Shown here piece by piece: positions 55,900-64,000 of a stretch of DNA of 64,000 nt. The stretch spans positions 21,876,048 through 21,940,047 of the forward strand of contig OX336350.1 of NCBI GenBank assembly GCA_946902875.1. The letters run 5' to 3'. Each line of letters starts with the position of its first letter. Positions within the stretch are counted from its first letter, which is position 1. The translations under genes and the position numbers were made by a program. A model generated the notes under the pieces. That model saw nothing but the letters and a program-made list of their open reading frames with translations. It ran no database searches and had not been told where the DNA came from. The stretch is from Nematopogon swammerdamellus. Its lineage: Eukaryota; Arthropoda; Insecta; Lepidoptera; Adelidae.

Positions 55900-56690
55900 T
55901 AAAATAATCATCTGTCCCACATGAGGCAATAATTCGTATGGTCACCTTATTAAAATAAAACCATTTGTCCCACATGGTACGAATCGCATGGACACCCCTC
56001 TACTAACTATTTTTTTTTGTCCCACATTAAGTAAGGAATCGTATGGTCACCGTATTCAAATAGAACCATTTGGGAATCGCATGGTCCTTTCTCTACTAAC
56101 TTGTTATTTTTATTGTCCCACATTAGGTAAGGATTCCTTATGATCACCCTAATTAAATAAAACCATTTGTCCCACATCAGGAATCGCATGGTCACCGCTC
56201 TAATAATTTTTTTGTCCTCCGTGAGGTAAGGAATCGTATGGTCACCCTATTAAAATAAAACCATTTGGGAATAGCTTGGTCACCCCTCTACTAAAATATT
56301 TTTTTGTCCCAAATTAGTGAAGGAATCGTATGGTCACCCTATTAAAATAAAACCATTTGTCCCACGTGCGCAATCGCATGGTCACCCCTCTACTAACTAT
56401 TTTTTTTTGTCCCACATTAGGAGGGGAATCTTATGGTCACCCCATTAAATAAAACCATTTGTCCCACATGAGGAATCGCATGGTCACCCCTCTACTAATT
56501 TTTTTTTTTTGTCAGGACAGGAATCGAATGGTCAGCCTATTAAAATAAAACCATTGGGAATCGCATGTTCACCCCTTTACTAAAATATTTTTTATTGTCC
56601 CAGATTACTTAAGGAATCGTATGGTCACCCTATTAAAATAAAACCATTTGTCCCACATGCTTGAGGAATCGCATGGTCAGCCCTGCACTA
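55900..56690. repeat. Minisatellite, about 110-bp unit, about 7 copies
   Basis: Units alternate GGAATCGTATGGTCACCC, TTAAAATAAAACCATTTG, GTCCCACAT and GGTCACCCCTCTACTAA with T runs. Individual units have lost or gained half-units. A CTCTCTCC-rich tract precedes it (55780-55890). Confidence 0.75.
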
Positions 56691-58146
56691 TTTTTTTTTT
56701 CTGGCGTTCGACTGTGATTGTTGTTGACCAAGGAGGATACAGACGGGAGACGCAATGCTACTGCGTTTGTATCGGACGGAGCACGGCTAGCCAAAAATCC
56801 CTACTACTACGAAAATCGAAATCGCAATTTAATCTTTTATGACGTGACTTGTCTATCTCCGTTACCCATATCGCGCCCCGCGATATGGAGAGAGACAGAG
56901 CGAGCAAGGCGAGCGACAGGTTTGTTATCGCTGGCTTGGTTCGGGTATCTGGTAGTAAGAGCCGACCGTCCGACCAATCGGAAGCCTTGCTTGACGGCAA
57001 CTTGACGGGATCACTACGAATGCCAGTCTGACGGACAATGATGGTGCGGTATATTTGTAAATTTTGAAATTGTTATTTGTAATATTATTTCAAATAGCTT
57101 TTACTAAACGAATATTATTGTTTGAATCCAAAAAAAATATTGAAAAATTAAACAAGACTGTTTTAATATTTTTGAAAAGTTGTACTAATAATCAGTGACA
57201 GGTATAAGTAGGGCTTATTTAGCTAAACTTCGAGGAACAGAGTAAAAGATTGGAGACTTCCTTAAGACAATATTTTTTTCCGGTTTAATAATATTCATGG
57301 TGTTTTAATTTCGCGATTTAAAAAAAGTGGCCGCCATTTTGAACTTTTCAGTTACTGGACCGATTGCTTTCAAAATCGATATCTGGATGTCTGTGTGGGC
57401 TCTGAATACGAATCTGTAGTCAAATTAAAAAAAAAAGTGGCCGCCATTTTAAACTTTTAAGTTACTGGACCGATTGCTTTCAAAATCGATATCTGGGTGT
57501 ATGTGTGGGCTCTGAATACGAATCTGTAGTAAAAATAAAAAAAATGTGGCCGTCATTTTGAACTTTTTAGTTACTAACTACTAACAAAAGGCCGATTTTA
57601 TTTGAAAATAAAAGCAAAAATCTGTTTTTGTCATACATTGCTTTTATTTGCAAATAAAATCGGCCTTTTTTCGGACCTTATATCTCGACAACGATTGAGA
57701 ATTGGTAAAAAGTGTATATATCAAAGTTGTAGAGAATTTTATCACCTCTTATTCCGTAATTGAACAGTTTTTCCTATGATGCACCGTTTTCGAGATATAA
57801 GCGAAAAACTGAAAATGGGACCTTCTTTGTGCTCCCCCACCTAGGGCGCACCCCCCAGTGGTGGGGACTTTTAGTATGTTTACCTCCTAACTAGTCAGAA
57901 CAAGGTTCCGAAGTCAAACTTTCTGCTTTCGAGCTTTCCGGCTAGAAACCGCCTGCCGGTTCCTGGCCTACTAGAGGTCCAGCGTTCGATAGTATGTATG
58001 GAGCGGACACTTGCGTACGAGGCTCCGCCACACCGCTGAGTGTCGCGGGATAACTCCGAGAGATATAACTGCAGATTGTGCATTGAAATCTGTTGGCCGC
58101 TGCTGTGTGTGATGCGGGAAGTGAGCGCGTGCAATGTTGGTTGCAG
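56691..58146. other. End of intron 1; tandem GGCCGCCATTTTG modules
   Basis: At 57319-57580 are two and a half modules of about 111 bases (GTGGCCGCCATTTTGAACTT, GCTCTGAATACGAATCTGTA), the same family as inside the 5490-6592 inverted repeat. At 57595-57670 an AAGGCCGATTTTATTTG stretch is followed by its inverted copy, with AAAAGCAAAAATC and related sequence between. No coding sequence was found before exon 2. Confidence 0.6.
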
Positions 58147-58240
58147 GCTTCCACCTGAGCGGGCTGGTACGCGCGCCGCCCGCCGCGCCGCCCTGCGCCG
58201 ACCCCGAGCGCCTCTACAGGGTCACCGTCTCCTTCGACAG
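58147..58240 (+). CDS. ZSWIM5/6: ZSWIM4/5/6-like protein, exon 2 (residues 100-130)
   Basis: The acceptor is TTGCAG at 58141-58146 and the donor GTAGCT at 58241. Entered in phase 1 and left in phase 2, its 94 bases read GFHLSGLVRAPPAAPPCADP, ERLYRVTVSFD plus a split Arg. The GFHLSG and ERLY.V..SFDR motifs are those expected between the N-terminal block and the SWIM finger in ZSWIM5/6. The Ala/Pro-rich middle is a variable linker. It lies 32.7 kb from exon 1, with no nearer candidate. Confidence 0.88.
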
Positions 58241-59207
58241 GTAGCTACCTACCCCTACACCCGCCCTTCCTGCCTGACGCATGGTGACGCTCTCTCTCTC
58301 TACCCGCCCACCGGTATACAGGGTGTCCCAGAAACCGAGGATAATCCTTTGACAGCTGATAGGGCTGCTAATTACCTCTAAGAATATCTAATTTTAGGTT
58401 TAGTAAAAATGGCTTAGTTTTTGATCCATTATATTTTCACTTTATTCTGACCTTATTCGAACCTTACTTCGACCATCATGGAACAGATCAAGATTAGAAA
58501 AATGTTGATTGTACATACGTGCTGCGAAGGTTCGTATACAGGGTGTGCCAAAAATCAACGATAATCCTTTGACAGCTGATAATTACCTTTCATAATATCT
58601 AATTTTAGGTTTAGTAAAAATGGTTTAGTTTTTGAGATATTGTCATTTTTGTAAAGATTCAAAATTTTCTCCCTCAGCTCATTTTTTTAAATGCCACAAG
58701 TACAAATGCAAGATTTTCTTAAATCTAGTTTTTGTCAAATATTCCTGAAAAGTTAGGCTTTCACGCGGTATGATTTATTTTTTCATGTTTAATCCTGCTT
58801 AGCTGAAAAATGACTTAAGAGCCACGTGTAAAATTTTTTTCAGCCTCATTCCTTGAATTTGGCCCTTCACGGTGAAAAAAAAATAACCACTAAAGTGGCA
58901 ATATGCAACATAAATACGCCCATCTAATGTAGTTTTTAAAATGGTACATCACTAACATCACTTACCGATTTGCCCAATAATTTATGAGATATTGTTATTT
59001 AACTGCAAAAGGACCTCGGGATTTGATAAATTAACTGTTCTACCAACTACAAATTGGAATAAAATAAACACTTTTATTTATATATTACGCCTTTATTAAC
59101 CTGTTAAAGTAGATGTTCAAATTGTTTACCACCTGCACGATTGCTAGCTCGACATCTTCTCACAAATGCCCGGATGATGCGTCGAGCAAGTACTCGATGC
59201 AAGTGCA

Positions 59208-59432
59208 CTTGGTGGTAGGGTTTAACCCGCCCGGATTGGTACCACCGCGCTGAATGAAACGTCGGTCGAAACGGCTATGTAAATAGTTTGTGTTTTCCAA
59301 CCAGTTCAGTGTAGCCGTCACGATCAAAGGGGGAAGCACTGACATGGCACCTAGTTCACCCGGTGTTATGGGCTGACATCACGGACGATGTAGGCGATGT
59401 AACCATCCGTGTCAGTTTCCATAAAAAAAAAA
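59208..59432 (+). mobile_element. SINE 3' part inserted in the left transposon arm (copy g)
   Basis: The body runs from GGTGGTAGGGTTTAACCC to the A-rich end TTTCCATAAAAAAAAAA, headless. It splits the minus-strand transposase remnant between the GTGGACGCATCTACAC region and the TGCACTTGCATCGAG region. Confidence 0.75.
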
Positions 59433-59492
59433 GTGTAGATGCGTCCACCTGTGCTACTGCCGTAATTCTTTCTTTGAGCTCTATCAAGTTTT

Positions 59493-59567
59493 AGACCGCG
59501 TGTGGTGACGTGCCTTGGGAGAGGCCTATGCCCAGCAGAGGACCGATACAGGCTGATGATGATGATG
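59493..59567 (+). mobile_element. 75-bp RTE 3' end with 7-bp target duplication
   Basis: AAGTTTT at 59486-59492 and 59568-59574 flanks an insert. It ends GGCTGATGATGATGATG and contains GGGAGAGGCCTATGCCCAGC, which resembles the last bases of the RTE at 53 kb (GGAGAGGCGTATGTCCAGCA). It is an extreme 5' truncation. Confidence 0.75.
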
Positions 59568-61284
59568 AAGTTTTCCACCGGGACCCGTAAACTGTTTCTT
59601 TTAAATAGCCCCAATAATAAAATTCACAGATCTCGTGCTCTACACGACTTGAAGGGACATTGAAAATGAACCTAGCTATTATAGATTATCCGCTACGAAT
59701 AAATGATAAAAAAAAATTGTAATATAAAGAAAAAATATATTTGTAATATTTTTACGGCACCTTGTAGCCCTTCTAATTCCACCGTCCTTTGAGCCCTGGT
59801 GGGCCCTCGTACCTCGAACCTGCGACGCCATACGTTGTAGAGGTACCTAGGCGGCGCATGTGCCTAAGGCGTCGTACCATCTTAAAGCCCTGTAAGAACG
59901 CGTAATTTTTCGAGCGAATTTTTTTTTTAATTTCCAAAAAAAAATAATTTCAAAACCAAAAAAAAACTATTTAAAAAATCTAAACTAAAATTTAGACCGA
60001 AAATGATTTAGATTTAGGTTAAGTTTGATGACCTAAATCTTAAGATTTAAATTTAGGTTAGGTTAGACGATGCGTCGCTATTAAAAAAGCGTAAATTTTT
60101 TGGAGTTTTTTTTCAATTTTCGAAAAAACTTTTCGACTTTCCAAATTTTTTTATAGAATCTAAAACCTCTTAAAATTCCGCGTCTTTCAAGTCCCTAATA
60201 CAGCCTCGTATCTCAAACCTGCCAAGTTCCACGGGGCTACGACACCCGAGTTACCGTGAAAATCAATAAAAAGGCGCCGCTCCAGGTACACCCACCGCCT
60301 CCCCTATCACTACCACGAAAAATGTGTAATAATGACATAAAATGACAATGTTAATAACTTGTACACCTCTCTTTATTTCTGTAGTGGGTACTCGTGCACC
60401 CGCTCGCGGCATCGTAAGGCACACTAATGATTCAATGTTAATAATTAATTCACAAACCCAAGCTGTATGAAGCACACAATAACGAGCGACGCGTATTCTA
60501 TAAATAAACCTCAAGTGTGCCACCACGCCCGACTGATCTGCGCGCCGCTAACACACCTCCCGCCGCCTCCTATCGCCCCCACAAAAAAGTTCCCCGTCTC
60601 AATATATTATCTGTAGGTGGTTTTTAACATTTTTGTTTTTCGATTTTCAACCTCATTCACGAAATATCATTGATATTCTAAAAAAATATGTGAAAAAACA
60701 TAGTTTTTTTCATTTTTTTATATTTTCAAAAAAGTTATCGACTTTTCCAAAATTTGTTTATACTTTCCTAAAGCCCTTAATTTTCCGCGTCTATTAAGTC
60801 CTAATAGATCTTGGTATCTCAAACCGGCGAAGTTCCACAGGGCTATGACGCCCGAGTAATACCGCACAGCGACGCTCCACGCGCCGCTAAGGGCAAGCAT
60901 ACCGCCCCCCCCCCCCCCCTATCACTCCCAAAAAAAAAAGTTTATGACATAAAATGATCCCCGTCTCAATATCTCTAGGCGAGTCTCTCAGTTTTTCGAT
61001 TTTCGACCTCGTTCAGGAGATATCGAAGATATTCCGAGGGAAGGTGTTAAAAAATCAAGTTTTTTTTTGGTTTTTTTAAATTTTCATTAGCCCTCATACG
61101 TCCTCGTGGCCCTAAACCACTATATACCACGGGGCAAACACACTTTCAGCGAAAATGGGGCCCTACGGCACCGGAGCGATCGAAAAAACATTTTCAATGT
61201 TAAAAATCTAACGGATTTAAATCCGGTGATGTAGACGTCCGGTCCATCGGTGGGGATACAAGTGTCTAGGAGGCCACAAGAGGC

Positions 61285-61864
61285 CCGTTGAATTGCAGAG
61301 ACTCTAAACGGGCGAAATTATCTTGATTTTCTGCAACAGGAGCTTCAGAGCCTTTTAGAAGATGTAGCATTGGCCATACGGAGGGAGATGTGGTTGCAAA
61401 ATGATGGCTGCCCAGTCCATTACCCTGGAGAAGTGCGTAATTTTTTAGACCAAGCATATCCCCACAGATGGATCGGACGTCTAGATCACCGGATTTAAAT
61501 CCGTTAGATTTTTATCATTGGGACTATTTAAAAGAAAAAGTTTACGGGAAACCGGTGGAAAACTTGATAGAGCTCAAAGAAAGAATAACGGCACTAGCTC
61601 AGGTTTTTTTTTATGGAAACTGACATGGTTGGCTGCATCACCTACAATATCCGTGATGTCTACAACACCGAGTGAACTTGGTGCCACGTCAGTGCTTCCC
61701 TTCGGTCGTGTCGGCTATAGTCAACTGGACGGAAAACACAAACTATTTACATATAGTATAGGTGGACCTATCTGCACTTGCATCGAGTACTTGCTCGACG
61801 CATCATCCGGGCATTTGTGAGAAGATGTCGAGCTAGCATTCGTGCAGGTGGTAAACAATTTTAA
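61285..61864 (+). pseudogene. Tc1/mariner-type transposase, C-terminal half (right arm)
   Basis: The frame reads AETLNGRNYLDFLQQELQSL, EDVALAIRREMWLQNDGCPV, HYPGEVRNFLDQAYPHRWIG. After a small deletion and shift it continues PDLNPLDFYHWDYLKEKVYG and LIELKERITALAQ. Beyond the SINE insertion it ends HRVLARRIIRAFVRRCRASI, RAGGKQF, stop. QNDG and NPLDF supply the second and third acidic positions of the catalytic triad. The inverted twin lies at about 59155-59605 on the minus strand. Confidence 0.7.
61604..61752 (-). mobile_element. SINE 3' part inserted in the right transposon arm (copy h)
   Basis: It is a minus-orientation SINE body with its A-tail as the T9 run at 61604-61612. It ends near ACTATTTACATATAG. 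It interrupts the transposase remnant after ALAQ, about 15 bases from the equivalent insertion point in the left arm. Confidence 0.75.
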
Positions 61865-62386
61865 CATCTACTTTAACAGGTTAATAAAGACTAATTACTT
61901 CAAGTGTTTATTTTATTCCAATTTGTAGTTGGTAGAACAGTTATCAAATCCCGAGGTCCTTTTGCAGTTAAATAACAATATCTCATAAATTATTGGGCAA
62001 ATCAGTAAGTGATGTTAGTGATGTACCATTTTAAAAACTACATTAGATGGGCGTATTTTTTTCACCGTGAGTGAAGGGCCAAATTCAAGGAATGAGGCTG
62101 AAAAAAATTTAACATGTGGCTCTTAAGTCATTTTTCAGGTAAGCAGGACTAAACCTGAAAAAATAAATCATACCGTGTGAAAGTATAACTTTTCATGAAT
62201 AGGTATTTGACAAAAACTAGATTTAAGAAAATATTGCATTTGTACTTGTGGCATTTAAATAAATGAGCTGAGGGAGAAAATTTTGGATTATAAACTCATT
62301 TCATTTCATTTAAAAAAAAATGACAATATCTCAAAAACTAAGCCCTTTTTATTACTAAACCTAAAATTAGATATTCTGAGAGGTAA

Positions 62387-62647
<261 letters not shown>

Positions 62648-62650
62648 TAG

Positions 62651-63357
<707 letters not shown>

Positions 63358-63433
63358 GTGAGCGTCTCCCGAGTCCCGCCCGCCCCGCCTCCACTCCACC
63401 CTGCACCAACCAACCGCCCGTTGTCTGTTGCAG

Positions 63434-63582
63434 TTCGCGAGGGAGCGGGACCGCAGCGAGCGAGACCGCGACCACAGGGACAGAGAGAGACACCGCGACC
63501 GCGAGCGCGATCGAGAGCGCGACCGAGAAGACCGCGAGAGAGAGAGGGAGCGGCTTCGACCCGACAGGGAGGAGAGGGACAG
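63434..63582 (+). CDS. ZSWIM5/6: ZSWIM4/5/6-like protein, exon 6, RD/RE-rich
   Basis: The acceptor is TTGCAG ending at 63433 and the donor GTACCT at 63583; intron 5 is 76 bases. The exon encodes about 49 residues, almost all Arg, Asp and Glu: FARERDRSERDRDHRDRER, then HRDRERDRERDREDRERERE and RLRPDREERD. Vertebrate ZSWIM5/6, as I recall them, have no such block here, so it is a linker expansion or an alternatively spliced insert. Such mixed-charge tracts occur in nuclear RNA-processing proteins and are disordered. The two other frames are also open for most of this exon, but only this one joins exon 5 in phase. It ends in phase 2 with the rest of the gene beyond the window. Confidence 0.8.
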
Positions 63583-64000
63583 GTACCTTACTATACTCTC
63601 GATGCGTCAAAACAAAATTATGGGTACGATGGCGCCACTGACCTGCTGGAGTGATGTCTGTGTGTCTGCGGCAGCGGCATCGCATCCGATTGCTCATGCG
63701 ATTTTGTGTTGGGTTGCGTGCCAGACAAATTTAATGTCTTTGGTGCCAGATAAAAGATAGAAATTTCGTGGAAAACTGCACTCGCACGCGAGAGGTCCCT
63801 CTTGAAACTGATTTGCGTTGCGGGTGCCTATTTTCGTAAATTATCTTCAGTTCTCCAGGTTTAGAGCGCGGCGGAGCGGCGGTGGAATTCTTGCTTCCTT
63901 TTTCAGCGGTGCGGTGACCACTATTTTTTCGTGCTATGCGTTTTTACCCGACTACGGCGAAGCCAACAGGAGGGTAATGTGTTTAGCCTGAATGTTTGTA
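63583..64000 (+). other. Intron 6 (start) of the ZSWIM gene
   Basis: It begins with GTACCTTA. No further ZSWIM-like coding sequence is seen before the window end, so exon 7 lies outside. TTTTTACCCGACTACGGCGA near 63941 resembles a common dispersed repeat. Confidence 0.6.

Overview
The window looks like nuclear DNA of a lepidopteran insect (moth or butterfly). The evidence is spliced, GC-rich coding exons with GT-AG introns set in AT-rich, transposon-dense DNA, together with Helitron ends, an RTE-type LINE, CR1/jockey-like LINEs and mariners of the kind common in Lepidoptera. The species cannot be named from sequence alone.

Host genes. Only two host genes are supported. At the extreme left (413-484, +) is what looks like the last coding exon of an unidentified gene. 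The second gene starts at a CpG-rich promoter (about 24895-25140) and runs on + to the right edge. It is a zinc-finger SWIM protein of the ZSWIM4/5/6 group. Six exons are visible (25141-25438, 58147-58240, 62479-62606, 62700-62992, 63070-63357, 63434-63582), with phases that join without a stop into about 416 codons. The gene continues past the window. Intron 1 is about 32.7 kb and intron 2 about 4.2 kb; introns 3-5 are 76-93 bp.

Layout. 0.7-3.5 kb: foldback repeat, a SINE with tRNA-like and 5S-rRNA-like parts, and a short VNTR; this block recurs at 28.0-30.3 kb. 5.5-6.6 kb: long inverted repeat. 8.1-8.6 kb: hAT transposase relic. 9.3-11.5 kb: Helitron copy 1. 11.9-12.4 kb: GC-rich 39-bp minisatellite. 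16.4-20.6 kb: LINE with an uninterrupted 992-codon ORF2. 22.3-24.7 kb: mariner split by a LINE fragment. Intron 1 of ZSWIM holds further LINE relics, a 13 x 55 bp tandem array (36.3-37.0 kb), Helitron copies 2 and 3 (39.2-41.4 and 44.1-46.3 kb), a tRNA-headed inverted repeat (50.5-51.8 kb), an RTE insertion with a 12-bp target-site duplication (53.0-54.1 kb) and minisatellites. Intron 2 is almost entirely one palindromic Tc1/mariner-type composite flanked by TA.

Most interesting items: the chimeric tRNA/5S SINE family; a Helitron family carrying mirrored arrays of hairpin units around a captured coding fragment; an arginine/aspartate/glutamate-rich exon in the ZSWIM gene; and several nested insertions whose order can be read from target-site duplications or an uninterrupted copy. 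All statements rest on reading the sequence; no database search was run.
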